From positions 100,507-164,506 of the forward strand of contig NZ_BOOZ01000005.1 of the NCBI RefSeq assembly GCF_016863495.1: DNA of 64,000 bases. The letters run 5' to 3'. Shown here piece after piece: positions 49,210 through 58,226 of this stretch (position 1 is the first letter of the stretch; every line of letters starts with the position of its first letter). Both the position numbers and the translations under genes were made by a program. The stretch comes from Micromonospora andamanensis. Its GTDB lineage: Bacteria; Actinomycetota; Actinomycetes; Mycobacteriales; Micromonosporaceae. Under the pieces are notes generated by a model that was not told where the DNA came from, did not search any database, and saw only the letters and a program-made list of their open reading frames with translations.

Positions 49210-51615
49210 GTGCAGGACGTGACCTCGGCAGCCACCGTATCCACCGGCAGCGGCCCCGAGCGCCCCACCGATGCCGTTCCGGGCGGCCCGCCGGTCGCGT
49301 CACCCGGGGAGTTGCTGCGCCGGCTACGCCAGCGGCACCCCGCCGATCCGGTCACCCACATCGAGCGGGTGCCGCCCCGGGTCGGGGTACCGGCACCGTG
49401 GCCGTCCTGGACTCCTGAGGACCTGCGCGCGGCGTACGCCCGACGTGGCGTGACAACGCCGTGGCGGCACCAGGCCGAGGCGGCAGGTCTGGCGTACGAC
49501 CGTCGGCACGTCGTCGTCGCCACCGGCACCGCTTCCGGCAAGTCGATGGCGTACCAACTGCCGGCGCTGGCCACGCTGCTCGCCGACCCGCGCGCCACGG
49601 TGCTCTACCTGGCACCGACAAAGGCGCTCGCCGCCGACCAGTTGCGCGCCGTCGCCGCGCTGGAGATCGAGGGTGTACGCCCGGCCTGTTACGACGGTGA
49701 CACCCCGCGCGCCGAGCGGGAGTGGATCCGCAGGCATTCCCGGTTCGTGCTGACGAACCCCGACATGCTGCACCACGGCATCCTGCCCGGGCACGCCCAG
49801 TGGTCCGGCTTTCTGCGCCGGCTGGCGTACGTGGTGGTCGACGAGTGCCACGTCTACCGGGGTGTGTTCGGCTCGCACGTCGCCCACGTGCTGCGCCGGC
49901 TGCGACGGCAGTGCGCCAGCTACGGGCGGGCCGGCGGACCGACGTTCGTGCTGGCGTCGGCGACCTCGGGCGACCCGGCCGCGGCGGCCGGCCGGCTGAC
50001 CGGCCTGCCGGTGGCGGCCATCACCGAGGACACCTCGCCGCGCGCGGGCGTCACCTTCGCCCTCTGGGAACCGCCGCTGCTCCCTCCGGACCCGTCCGTC
50101 GCCGGTCCGGAGCCGGCAGGTGGGTCCGATCTGACCCAGGTCCGCCGGTCGGCGCTGCGGGAAACCGCCGACCTGCTCGCCGACACCGTCGCCGCCGGGG
50201 TACGCACGCTCGCCTTCGTCCGTTCCCGGCGGGGTGCCGAGGTGGTGGCGACAAGCGCCAGGCGCAGCCTCGACGAGGCGGTGCCCGGGCTCGGTGACCG
50301 GGTGGCCGCGTACCGGGCCGGCTACCTGCGCGAGGAGCGCCGCGAGTTGGAGCGGGCGCTGCTGCACGGCGACCTGCTCGGGCTGGCCTCGACAAACGCC
50401 CTGGAACTGGGGGTGGACCTGATCGGGCTGGACGCGGTCGTGATCTGCGGCTATCCGGGCACCCGGGCCTCGCTGTGGCAGCAGGCGGGCCGGGCCGGAC
50501 GCTCCGGCCAGGAAGCCCTCGCGGTGCTGGTGGCCCGGGACGACCCGCTGGACACCTACCTGGTGCACCATCCGGAGGCGGTCTTCGGCAGGCCCGTGGA
50601 AGCGACAGTGCTCGACCCGGCCAACCCGTACGTGCTCGGCCCGCAGTTGGCCTGCGCGGCGGCCGAGGCCCCGTTGACCCCGGCCGACCTGGACCTCTTC
50701 GGTGCCGGCGCCAAGGAGGCGGTGGAGGCGCTTGTCGAGGCGGGCGCGTTACGGCAACGACCGACCGGCTGGTACTGGCGGCACCGGGAACGGCCCGCTG
50801 TGGATCTGCGTGGCGAGGGCGGCGCCCCGGTCTGCGTGGTGGAGGCGGCGACCGGCCGGCTGCTCGGCACTGTCGACGGCGGCTCCTCGCACTTCCTGCT
50901 GCACACCGGAGCGGTCTACCTGCACCAGGGCGTGTCGTACGTGGTCGACTCGCTCGACCTCGACGACGGATGCGCGCTGGTCCGGCCCGAGGAGCCGGAC
51001 TGGTCCACCCACGCCCGGGACGTCACCGCGCTGTCGGTGGTCTCGGTGCGCTCCTACGTCGACGCCGGGCCGGTCGGGCTCTTCCTCGGTGAGGTGGACG
51101 TGACCAGCCAGGTGGTCTCCTACCAGCGGCGACGGATCGCCACCGGCGAGGTGATCGACACCCGCCCACTTGACCTGCCGGCGCGCGAGCTGCGTACCGC
51201 CGCCGTCTGGTTCACCCTCTCCCCCGAGTCGCTCACCGCCGCCGGGGTGGACCCGGCCGACGTGCCGGGGGCGCTGCACGCGGCCGAACACGCCGCGATC
51301 GGGCTGCTGCCCCTGGTGGCCACCTGCGACAGGTGGGACATCGGCGGGCTCTCCACGGCGGTGCACCCGGACACCGAGGCGCCGACCGTCTTCGTCTACG
51401 ACGGCCATCCGGGGGGTGCGGGCTTCGCGGAGCGGGCGTACGGCATGGCGGCGTCCTGGCTACGGGCCACCCGCGACGCGATCGCGGAGTGCGGCTGCGA
51501 GGCCGGCTGCCCGTCCTGTGTCCAGTCACCCAAGTGCGGCAACGGCAACAACCCGCTGTCCAAGCCGGACGCCATCCGGGTGCTCGACGTGGTACTCGCC
51601 AATTTGCCCGAGTGA
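49210..51615 (+). CDS. MrfA-like DEAD/DEAH helicase with DUF1998
   Basis: About 801 residues; GTG 49210 or 49219 are both possible (weak ribosome sites, TACACC box upstream). Walker A is ATGTASGKS, motif II VVDECHVYRG, motif III ASATSGDP, motif VI QQAGRAGRSGQ. The C-terminal DUF1998 module has the four-Cys signature CGCEAGCPSCVQSPKCG, which in Bacillus MrfA binds zinc. MrfA helicases repair mitomycin-type DNA adducts. The bldG-divergent position matches SCO3550 and mycobacterial Rv3649. Confidence 0.93.
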   Translation: MQDVTSAATVSTGSGPERPTDAVPGGPPVASPGELLRRLRQRHPADPVTHIERVPPRVGVPAPWPSWTPEDLRAAYARRGVTTPWRHQAEAAGLAYDRRHVVVATGTASGKSMAYQLPALATLLADPRATVLYLAPTKALAADQLRAVAALEIEGVRPACYDGDTPRAEREWIRRHSRFVLTNPDMLHHGILPGHAQWSGFLRRLAYVVVDECHVYRGVFGSHVAHVLRRLRRQCASYGRAGGPTFVLASATSGDPAAAAGRLTGLPVAAITEDTSPRAGVTFALWEPPLLPPDPSVAGPEPAGGSDLTQVRRSALRETADLLADTVAAGVRTLAFVRSRRGAEVVATSARRSLDEAVPGLGDRVAAYRAGYLREERRELERALLHGDLLGLASTNALELGVDLIGLDAVVICGYPGTRASLWQQAGRAGRSGQEALAVLVARDDPLDTYLVHHPEAVFGRPVEATVLDPANPYVLGPQLACAAAEAPLTPADLDLFGAGAKEAVEALVEAGALRQRPTGWYWRHRERPAVDLRGEGGAPVCVVEAATGRLLGTVDGGSSHFLLHTGAVYLHQGVSYVVDSLDLDDGCALVRPEEPDWSTHARDVTALSVVSVRSYVDAGPVGLFLGEVDVTSQVVSYQRRRIATGEVIDTRPLDLPARELRTAAVWFTLSPESLTAAGVDPADVPGALHAAEHAAIGLLPLVATCDRWDIGGLSTAVHPDTEAPTVFVYDGHPGGAGFAERAYGMAASWLRATRDAIAECGCEAGCPSCVQSPKCGNGNNPLSKPDAIRVLDVVLANLPE

Positions 51616-51655
51616 TCGGCCGGGTATGAAATCCGGGGCCGGCGGGCAATGATTG

Positions 51656-51669
51656 TGGGAGCGCTTCCA
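51656..51669. promoter_or_regulatory. CebR-like LacI-family operator candidate
   Basis: TGGGAGCGCTTCCA matches the 14-bp CebR consensus TGGGAGCGCTCCCA at 13 positions. It is 53 bases upstream of a 68-residue gene and 41 bases after the helicase stop. No sugar-use genes are nearby. Confidence 0.5.
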
Positions 51670-51721
51670 TCGAGTGTTGTGCTTGCCGTTCGTTGTCCTT
51701 TGCCAGCATGGAGGAGAGGCC

Positions 51722-51928
51722 GTGGCCGACACCATCGCCGAGACCGTCGACCTGCTCTACACCATTGACCAGGAGCAGCTCGACATCAACCAGCAGATCG
51801 CGCTGGGCACCGCGCTAGCCACCCTGGCCCAGGCCGAACGACTGGATCAGATAAACGAACGCCTGCGCACCATCCAGCAGTTGTTGACCACCATGACGCA
51901 CCGGGCAGCCGCGGACGGCATCCGCTGA
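51722..51928 (+). CDS. Small helical protein, unknown function
   Basis: 68 residues from GTG 51722, with GGAGAGG 4 bases upstream. One long amphipathic helix pattern (DLLYTIDQEQLDINQQIALGTA and AQAERLDQINERLRTIQQLL in part) suggests a coiled coil; no TM. No known family. A CebR-like operator lies upstream. It sits between the helicase and a LURP-one gene. Confidence 0.72.
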   Translation: MADTIAETVDLLYTIDQEQLDINQQIALGTALATLAQAERLDQINERLRTIQQLLTTMTHRAAADGIR

Positions 51929-52014
51929 CCGGCGGCCTGCGGGCGGCGACTGGCGGCCGGGCGGCCGTTGTCCGGCTGTGCGACACTCCGGCGCACCACA
52001 GTTGAGGAGTTCTC

Positions 52015-52593
52015 ATGCAGCTCGACAGCTTGCAGGCGCAGCGACAGTTCCACATCCGCCAGCGGGTGCGATTCATGGTCAACCAGTACGAGGTGCACAG
52101 TGTCGCGCCTGACGGTTCCGAGGGCGGCCTGTTGGCGTTCGCCCAGCAGAAGCGGCTCGCCTTCAAGGAGCAGGTGACGATCTACGCCGACGAGGCCAAG
52201 CAGCAGCCGCTGCTCGGTTTCAAGGCGCGTCAGCGCCTCGATCTCGGTGCCACGTACGACGTCACCGACCACGCCGGCGCCCCGATCGGCCTGTTCCGGA
52301 AGGACTTCGCGCAGTCCCTGCTCCGCTCGACCTGGCACGTCGAGCAGGCCGGCCTGCCCAACGTCACAGGTCAGGAGCGCAGCATGCCGGTGGCGCTGCT
52401 CCGCCGGTTCGTCGACTCGCTGTCCTGGTTGCCGTACCACTTCGACTTCGTCGCGGACGGACAGCCCGTCTTCACAGTGGTCAAGAAGTGGGGCCTGCGT
52501 GACAGGTACGTCGTCGAGATCCAGCACCCACAGATCGACCGTCGCCTGGTGATCGCCATGGCGGTCGCCCTCGACGCCCTCCAGGGCCGCTGA
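52015..52593 (+). CDS. LURP-one-related (tubby/scramblase-fold) protein
   Basis: 192 residues, GAGGAG before the ATG. The fold is visible in RQFHIRQRVRFMVNQYEV, AFAQQKRLAFKEQVTIYAD, LLGFKARQRLDLGATYDV, RSTWHVEQAGL and FDFVADGQPVFTVVKKWG, with alternating beta strands of the LURP-one/tubby family. Bacterial members are of unknown function; some bind membranes or lipids. Monocistronic, with a terminator after it. Confidence 0.87.
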   Translation: MQLDSLQAQRQFHIRQRVRFMVNQYEVHSVAPDGSEGGLLAFAQQKRLAFKEQVTIYADEAKQQPLLGFKARQRLDLGATYDVTDHAGAPIGLFRKDFAQSLLRSTWHVEQAGLPNVTGQERSMPVALLRRFVDSLSWLPYHFDFVADGQPVFTVVKKWGLRDRYVVEIQHPQIDRRLVIAMAVALDALQGR

Positions 52594-52631
52594 CGCCAGA
52601 CCCCACCACAGCGATCAACCACGGCCCTGGT

Positions 52632-52665
52632 CCGGCCCGCTCGACCACCACGCCGAGCGGGCCGG
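52632..52665. terminator. 11-bp perfect hairpin between convergent units
   Basis: CCGGCCCGCTC (52632-52642) pairs with GAGCGGGCCGG (52655-52665), loop 12. It lies between the LURP-one gene (+) and the end of the Tad operon (-). Confidence 0.75.
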
Positions 52666-52727
52666 CCCACCGCCACCACCACCGTGACCGTTGCGGTACC
52701 GGGGCACGGCGTAGCCCCGAGACCCGG

Positions 52728-53105
52728 TCAGCCACGTAGCGGGCCGGCCCGGCTGGTGGCCCTGGCCGTCCGGGTCATTCCCGGCAGCGGAGCAACTGTC
52801 ACCTCCGTGGTGACGAGCACGTCCAGCCCGTCGAGGCGGCACCGCACCAGCCGGGCACTGTTCGCGGCGACCAGCTCCACGGCACGGGCGCACGCCACCG
52901 GCTCGTCCTGAAGGGCCCGAGCCGCACCCGCGAGGGCACCGAGATCGGCGGCGACCCGGGCCTGCTGTCGCGCCACCCGGGCCGCACCCACCCCGGCACC
53001 GAAGAGACCTGCCACCACGAACAGCAAACCCACCCCGAGCAGGCAGATCGTGGCCCCACCCCGCTCACCGTCCCCGGTCGCCCGCCAACCCGTCCACCAG
53101 CTCAT
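52728..53105 (-). CDS. TadE/G-like minor pilin (Rv3654c type)
   Basis: 125 residues from the ATG at 53105, overlapping the upstream gene by ATGA. A short cytoplasmic N-terminus with ERGGATICLLGVGLLFVVAGL gives the Glu-containing pilin-like TM (GGAT/E motif). The ectodomain has a conserved Cys pair (ACARA, VRCRLDG). Last gene of the Tad operon; M. tuberculosis Rv3654c holds the same place. Confidence 0.86.
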   Translation of the reverse strand: MSWWTGWRATGDGERGGATICLLGVGLLFVVAGLFGAGVGAARVARQQARVAADLGALAGAARALQDEPVACARAVELVAANSARLVRCRLDGLDVLVTTEVTVAPLPGMTRTARATSRAGPLRG

Positions 53106-53470
53106 GTCTGCGGCTCCGGCAAGCCCGGTTCGACAGCCGCGACGGCCGTGGCCACGACACTGATCGCGGGCAGGTCGGTGCCGAGGGTACGAACGGAGGC
53201 GCGGACCGTCGCCCGGACGTGGGCACCGTCCGAGACGACGTCCACCTCCGCGCCCTGCGGGGCTCGTCCGCCGCCGACGGCGACACCTGGCTCTCCCCGG
53301 GCTGCGGCGAGCGCCGCCTCCCGGGCGGCATCCAGGCACGCCGCCTTGGTGCTCACCGCGTTGATCGTGGTCAGCCCGGTGAGCAGGAGCAGCACCAGCG
53401 CCGGCAGGCCGGCCGCCATCTCGGCAGTGAACGAGCCCCGGTCGTGGCCGGCCCGCCGGCGCCCGGTCAC
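53102..53470 (-). CDS. TadE-like minor pilin (Rv3655c type)
   Basis: 122 residues; GTG 53470 overlaps the pilin stop. DRGSFTAEMAAGLPALVLLLLTG is the TadE signature with the processing-site Glu followed by the TM. It is a probable pseudopilin of the Flp pilus, processed by TadV-like prepilin peptidase encoded elsewhere. Confidence 0.88.
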   Translation of the reverse strand: MTGRRRAGHDRGSFTAEMAAGLPALVLLLLTGLTTINAVSTKAACLDAAREAALAAARGEPGVAVGGGRAPQGAEVDVVSDGAHVRATVRASVRTLGTDLPAISVVATAVAAVEPGLPEPQT

Positions 53471-53634
53471 TTCAGTGCCCGGTCGATGACGGCGGTCAAC
53501 GCGGACTGCACTCCGTCGGAGGTCAGCACCTTGAGCAGGACGCCGCCGAAGGCCACCGCCGCGAGCGTGCCGACCGCGTACTCCGCTGTGTTCATCCCGG
53601 CGTCACCGCGAAGGCGGGCGAGGATTCTGCGCAT
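53467..53634 (-). CDS. DUF4244 / Flp pilin-like protein (55 aa)
   Basis: 55 residues, below common ORF cut-offs. RLRGDAGMNTAEYAVGTLAA carries the G-M-N-T-A-E-Y pilin processing motif of the Flp family with Glu+5, followed by a TM and a short tail ending ALK. The stop overlaps the next start (GTGA). This is the probable major pilin; Rv3656c has the same position in mycobacteria. Confidence 0.9.
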   Translation of the reverse strand: MRRILARLRGDAGMNTAEYAVGTLAAVAFGGVLLKVLTSDGVQSALTAVIDRALK

Positions 53635-53656
53635 GTGTTCGTCCTTTCTCGATGGA

Positions 53657-54499
53657 TCACAGCACGTCGCCGAGGACAGCGACGATCACCGGCACCAGAC
53701 CGGCGAGAATGAAGGCGGGCAGGAAACACAGGCCCAGCGGCAGCACGATCAGCACGCCCGACCGGCGGGCGGCCGTCTCAAGCGCGACTGCCCGGTCTGC
53801 TCGCAGGTCGTCGGCGAGCCGGGTGAGCGCGCCGGCCAGTGCGGCGCCGCTGCTCGCCGAGCGGATCGCGGCGGTGGCCACCCGGTGCGCTCCCGGTACC
53901 GCCGCCAGATGCGCCCACGCTTCCTGCGGGCCGCCGCCGAGTTGCAGCGTCCGGCCGACCCGGGCGAGTTGTCGGCCCAGCGGCCCGCCGAGTGCGTCGG
54001 CCACCGCAAGCACCGAGCGTTCCACGGGTGCCCCCGCCCGCAACGCCGCCGCCAGCAGGTCAGCGGCGAGGGGCAGATCGGCTGCGGCGCGCAGCCGACG
54101 ACGACGGACGGCCGGCGGCTCGATCCGCCGGAGCAGTCGGTCCAGCAGCACCGCGGTGGGCACCGCCGCCACCGGGCCGGCCCATCCTCCGACAAGCACC
54201 GCCACCGCCAGCCCGGACATCCCGGCCGCGAGCCGGACCAGATCCGGCCGCCACTGAACAGTCCCCGGTGGCGGGACTGCTGAAGCCCGGGCCGGGGCTT
54301 CGGTGGCCCGCCCGTAACGCAGTACGGCCGGTGGCATCCCACGTAACCTCGTCCGCCAGCGCTGCTTACCGGTCCGGCCTGCCCCTACAGGTCTGGACAG
54401 TCGACGAAACCGGCGTCGGGGCCGGTACCGGCCGACCGCGAGCACGGCGATCAGGGTGACGCCGGCCAGACCACCGGCGACCAGGGATGTCCCGGGCAT
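53657..54499 (-). CDS. tadC: TadC-like type II/IV secretion inner-membrane protein
   Basis: 280 residues; starts at the ATG at 54499 that overlaps the tadB stop by one base. The T2SSF domain includes ADLPLAADLLAAALRAGAPV and TRLADDLRADRAVALETAAR, and C-terminal TM helices LIVLPLGLCFLPAFILAGL. A platform protein for Flp pilus assembly. Followed 22 bases on by the pilin. Confidence 0.9.
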   Translation of the reverse strand: MPGTSLVAGGLAGVTLIAVLAVGRYRPRRRFRRLSRPVGAGRTGKQRWRTRLRGMPPAVLRYGRATEAPARASAVPPPGTVQWRPDLVRLAAGMSGLAVAVLVGGWAGPVAAVPTAVLLDRLLRRIEPPAVRRRRLRAAADLPLAADLLAAALRAGAPVERSVLAVADALGGPLGRQLARVGRTLQLGGGPQEAWAHLAAVPGAHRVATAAIRSASSGAALAGALTRLADDLRADRAVALETAARRSGVLIVLPLGLCFLPAFILAGLVPVIVAVLGDVL

Positions 54500-55845
54500 C
54501 AGCTGTCCCCGCCCGAGGTGGCCGCGAGCCGCTCCGACCAGAGCAACCCGACCACCTGAAGGCCCACTGCGGCGATGGCGCATCCGCCACCCACCGGGGT
54601 GTGCAGCAGAACCTGGAGTGGGTCCACTCCGATCCCGTAACCCAGACCGATCCCGCCCAGCGGCAGGGCCGCGAGCAACCAGGCGGTGGCCCGGGCCCCG
54701 GATGCCTGGGCCATGGCTGCGGCCAGCCCTCGGTCCGTCGACCTGGCGTCAGCTTCGATCCGCTCCACCAGGTCGGCCAGCGGCGCCCCGGTACGCTCGG
54801 CCAGCCGCACCGCAGCCCCGGCCAGTCGCCCCAGCCGATCCTCAGCCGAACCGGGAGCGGGCCGGTCCGCCGGGCGCGACTCGGGCCCGGCGGGCGGGCC
54901 GTTGTCAGCGACGGCCTCGTCCGATTGCCCCGCAGCCGAGCTGACGGCCAGGAACGGGCTGGTCAGCACCTGTGCGGCCACCGGTACCGGCAGACCGACG
55001 CGCAGGTCCCCGGCCAAAGCGCAGAGCTGATCCAGCCGCTCCCGGCGGTCCCGTACGGCCCGGCCGACAGTTGCCCGGCGGCGCATCGCCCGCACGCCGA
55101 GCGTGGCGTAGGCACCCAGAGCCACTGCCGTCACCGGACCGGCGAGCAGGCCACCGACCGTTGCGCCGAGCAGGCAGGTCAACACCAGGATCACCCGGGT
55201 CGTGGACGCCGCGACGACGGATGCTGGTCCCGGTACGACACCACCGGTCACGCCACCGGGCCGACCCGGCCCGCGGCTTCCCCGTGGCCCCGGCGGGCGG
55301 GACGCGGCCGGCGCTGTCGGTGGCCCCGACACCGGTCCAGCCATCGGGGAGGCCGGCGATCTGGACGGATGGTCCGCGACCGACGAGGGTGGTGACCCGG
55401 AACTGCGCACCGACAGCCGGACACCGGCCGGACGTCGCGCTGTGCAGGTTGACCCGGCGGACCGGGCCAGCGGGTTGCTCCCTGCCGGCACGCTTCGCTC
55501 GCCGACGGCACTCGGCGCGACCCGCCGCGCGACCCGCACCGCCGGAACACTCTGCCGCGGCAACGGCACCGCCACGTGCGCGTCGCCGAGCCCGGACACA
55601 GCCGTCACCGCAGGCCATCCGACACCTCTCGGCTTCGGAGCACTCCGACGCAGGCTCTCCGGCCCCTCGCCGTCACGTTGACCGCCCGCCTCCCGAAGCG
55701 CAACGACCCATGCGACAAGCTGCTCGTCGGCCGCCTTCCCGCCGTCCACGGACCACCTCGACGGACGACGACCACGCATCCGGTACGTCAGGACTGCCGC
55801 CAGAACCGGCGACACCGCCACCGCCCACCACCACACGCCGGTCAT
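54499..55845 (-). CDS. tadB: TadB-like platform protein with a long disordered insert
   Basis: 448 residues from the ATG at 55845 (ATGA with tadA). An N-terminal TM (WWWAVAVSPVLAAVL) is followed by ~180 residues rich in Pro/Ser/Arg/Gly (~30-215), then TM helices (VILVLTCLLGATVGGLLAGP) and the T2SSF region (AEDRLGRLAGAAVRLAERTG, LADLVERIEADARSTDRGLA). Typical TadB is 250-330 residues, so the insert is the odd part. Pilus assembly platform. Confidence 0.88.
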   Translation of the reverse strand: MTGVWWWAVAVSPVLAAVLTYRMRGRRPSRWSVDGGKAADEQLVAWVVALREAGGQRDGEGPESLRRSAPKPRGVGWPAVTAVSGLGDAHVAVPLPRQSVPAVRVARRVAPSAVGERSVPAGSNPLARSAGSTCTARRPAGVRLSVRSSGSPPSSVADHPSRSPASPMAGPVSGPPTAPAASRPPGPRGSRGPGRPGGVTGGVVPGPASVVAASTTRVILVLTCLLGATVGGLLAGPVTAVALGAYATLGVRAMRRRATVGRAVRDRRERLDQLCALAGDLRVGLPVPVAAQVLTSPFLAVSSAAGQSDEAVADNGPPAGPESRPADRPAPGSAEDRLGRLAGAAVRLAERTGAPLADLVERIEADARSTDRGLAAAMAQASGARATAWLLAALPLGGIGLGYGIGVDPLQVLLHTPVGGGCAIAAVGLQVVGLLWSERLAATSGGDS

Positions 55846-57041
55846 GACGACACCGCCGACGCAGGCCAGGGCTCGCACAGAATCGCCGGCACCGGCACGT
55901 CGCGGTTACGGATCAACGTGCCGAGCGCCCGAGCGGCCAGGCCGAGCCCCCGACCACGAATCCATGCGGGTACGGCGGTGACCAGCCGATCGGGGCCTTC
56001 CGGCAGCAGCAGGCAGATGGACTCCAGCACCCGGCCCTGAGGCGTGCGGCGGATCTGGAACACCACCTGGAGCGCCGCCGCCACCTGGGCGTGCAGCGCT
56101 GGACGCGGCAGCCCGCCGACCAGGCCGAGCGCCTCCAGCCGGGCCGGTACGTCCGACGGGGTGTTGGCGTGCAGGGTCCCCGCGCCGCCCTCGTGGCCGG
56201 TGTTGAGGGCGGCCAGCAGATCCACCACCTCCCCGCCCCGACACTCACCGACCACAAGCCGATCCGGTCGCATCCGCAGTGCCTGGCGGACCAGCTCGCT
56301 CAGGCCGACGGCACCCGATCCCTCCACATTGGCCGTGCGGGTCTGCAGGCCCACCACGTGCGGATGCACCGGCCGCAACTCGGCGGCGTCCTCGACCAGC
56401 ACGATCCGCTCGGTGCTCGGCACCAGCCCGAGCAACGTGTTCAACAGGGTCGTCTTGCCGGAGCCGGTGCCACCGATGACCAGGTAGGCGAGCCGGGCCG
56501 CCACCACGGCGGCGAGCACCGGCCCCACCGGCCGGGCCACCGCGCCCTGGGCGACCAGTTCGTCAAGGGTGAACGGCCGCTGCCGGAAGGTGCGCAGCGA
56601 CAGGTAGGGCCCGTCGGTCGCCACCGGCGGCAACACCGCGTGCAGCCGCGTGCCGTCGGCCAATCTTGCGTCGGCGCACGGCGAGCCGTCGTCCAGCCGG
56701 CGGCCGGCACCGGCCGCGAGCCGCTGTGCGAGACGACGTACGTCGTCCGGAGTGCCCACCGGCACCGGGACCTGGTGCAGCCCCTGCCCACGGTCGACCC
56801 ACACCCGTGCCCCGTTCACCAACACGTCCGTCACCTCGGGGTCGGCCAGCAGTACGGCCAGCGGACCGGCGCCCACCAGGTCGTCGCGTACCCGGTCGGC
56901 GATCCGTAGCAGGGCGTTGTCACCGAGTACCGCGGCGTCGGGTTCGGCGCGTACCGCAGAGACGATCGCGGCCGGGGTGACAGGCGCGGTGGTGGCGGCG
57001 ATCCGCTGCCGGACCCGGGCCGCGAGGTTCTCCCCGGTCAT
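55842..57041 (-). CDS. tadA: TadA/CpaF pilus ATPase
   Basis: 399 residues. N-terminal helical domain, TDVLVNGARVWVDRGQGL (CpaF signature), Walker A GGTGSGKTT at 190-198, Asp/Glu boxes in IVLVEDAAELRP, and the Walker B-like/His region RLVVGECRGGEVVDLL and GTLHANTP. It powers assembly of the Flp pilus. Overlaps ssd (ATGA) and tadB (ATGA). Confidence 0.95.
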   Translation of the reverse strand: MTGENLAARVRQRIAATTAPVTPAAIVSAVRAEPDAAVLGDNALLRIADRVRDDLVGAGPLAVLLADPEVTDVLVNGARVWVDRGQGLHQVPVPVGTPDDVRRLAQRLAAGAGRRLDDGSPCADARLADGTRLHAVLPPVATDGPYLSLRTFRQRPFTLDELVAQGAVARPVGPVLAAVVAARLAYLVIGGTGSGKTTLLNTLLGLVPSTERIVLVEDAAELRPVHPHVVGLQTRTANVEGSGAVGLSELVRQALRMRPDRLVVGECRGGEVVDLLAALNTGHEGGAGTLHANTPSDVPARLEALGLVGGLPRPALHAQVAAALQVVFQIRRTPQGRVLESICLLLPEGPDRLVTAVPAWIRGRGLGLAARALGTLIRNRDVPVPAILCEPWPASAVSS

Positions 57042-58141
57042 GCCGCACCCGCCACGGGTTGGCCGGTGAGGTCGGAGACGATCCGCTGGCAGAGCTCGGC
57101 CAGCGGCCCGCGCCCACCGGCCGCCGGGGCCTCACCCCGTTCCAGTCCGCGACACAATCCGGGCTCCGGCCGCAGGGAACCGGCAAGCGGCAGACCGAGT
57201 GCCCTGGCCACCTCGATGGCGCGCAGTCGGCCGGGAGCGGGCCCCCTGACGATGACGGACAGGTCCTGACAGTGCGGGGCTGCCGCCGCGACCACCCGGG
57301 CCGCGGCGGCGGTCGCCCGCAGCTCGGCCGGCACCACCACGAACGCCCGGTCGACAGCCTGAAGCGCGGTCACCGCGGCGTCGTCGAGCTGCCGGGGCAG
57401 GTCCACCACCACGAAGTCCCGGCTCCGTCGGGCAGCGTCCAAGGTGGCCGCCACCGCCTCGGCCGGCACCGCGACCAGGTCACCCCGGTCCCAAGAGAGC
57501 ACCACCAGATCACCACGGCTGGGCAACGCTCGCACCAGGGCGGGCGCGTCGACCCGCCCGTCGGCTCCGGTGAGCGCGGGCCAGCGCAGCCCTTCCAGCT
57601 GCTCCCAGCCGAGCACCAGGTCCAACCCACCGCCCAGCGGGTCGGCATCGAGCAGCAGGGTCCGCAGCCGCGCTCGGGCAGCGGTGACGGCGAGGCCACC
57701 GGCGAGGATGCTGGCACCCGCACCGCCCCGACCGCCGACAAGCGCGACCATCCGGGCCTGGGCGGTGGCCGCGCCCTCGACCTCGCAGTCGGCGAACCGG
57801 TCCACCAGCCACGGCTCGGCCGCCGGCAACACGGCCACGTGTTCGGCACCGAGCAGGTCGGCCACCTGCCAGCCGGGCTCGACATCGCCGGACCGCCCCA
57901 CCAGGACCAGCCGGGAACGCCGGGGCAGCCGCGCCCGCAGGCAGGACTGCGCCTGATCGCTGCCGACGAGGACCAGTGGAGCCGGCCGCCAGCGGGTGCG
58001 GGCGGCCGCTGGATCGGCGGCGACCTCCACCTCGACTCCTCCGGCGGCAGCGAGCCGGAGCAGGTCGTCGAGCAGGTCACCGTCCGAGGTGACGACCAGC
58101 GGCAGGCGCCGGTCCGGTGGGAGGGAGGTACGGGGTGGCAT
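57038..58141 (-). CDS. ssd: Ssd / CpaE-like septum-site and pilus localisation ATPase
   Basis: 367 residues; GGAGG 5 bases before the ATG at 58141 decides the start over an upstream TTG. A receiver-like N-terminal domain precedes a MinD-type region: VGGRGGAGASILAGG (deviant Walker A, Lys missing), LLLDADPLGGGLDLV, FVVVDLPRQLDDAA. M. tuberculosis Ssd (Rv3660c) alters septum placement. First gene of the Tad operon. Confidence 0.9.
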   Translation of the reverse strand: MPPRTSLPPDRRLPLVVTSDGDLLDDLLRLAAAGGVEVEVAADPAAARTRWRPAPLVLVGSDQAQSCLRARLPRRSRLVLVGRSGDVEPGWQVADLLGAEHVAVLPAAEPWLVDRFADCEVEGAATAQARMVALVGGRGGAGASILAGGLAVTAARARLRTLLLDADPLGGGLDLVLGWEQLEGLRWPALTGADGRVDAPALVRALPSRGDLVVLSWDRGDLVAVPAEAVAATLDAARRSRDFVVVDLPRQLDDAAVTALQAVDRAFVVVPAELRATAAAARVVAAAAPHCQDLSVIVRGPAPGRLRAIEVARALGLPLAGSLRPEPGLCRGLERGEAPAAGGRGPLAELCQRIVSDLTGQPVAGAA

Positions 58142-58226
58142 CGCGGCCTCCAAGCGGTCGGCGCGGGTTCACTGGGTCGAACACTGCCGCCGCTGCCACC
58201 CCGCAGGCCGCCCCAGGCGGCCGGCC

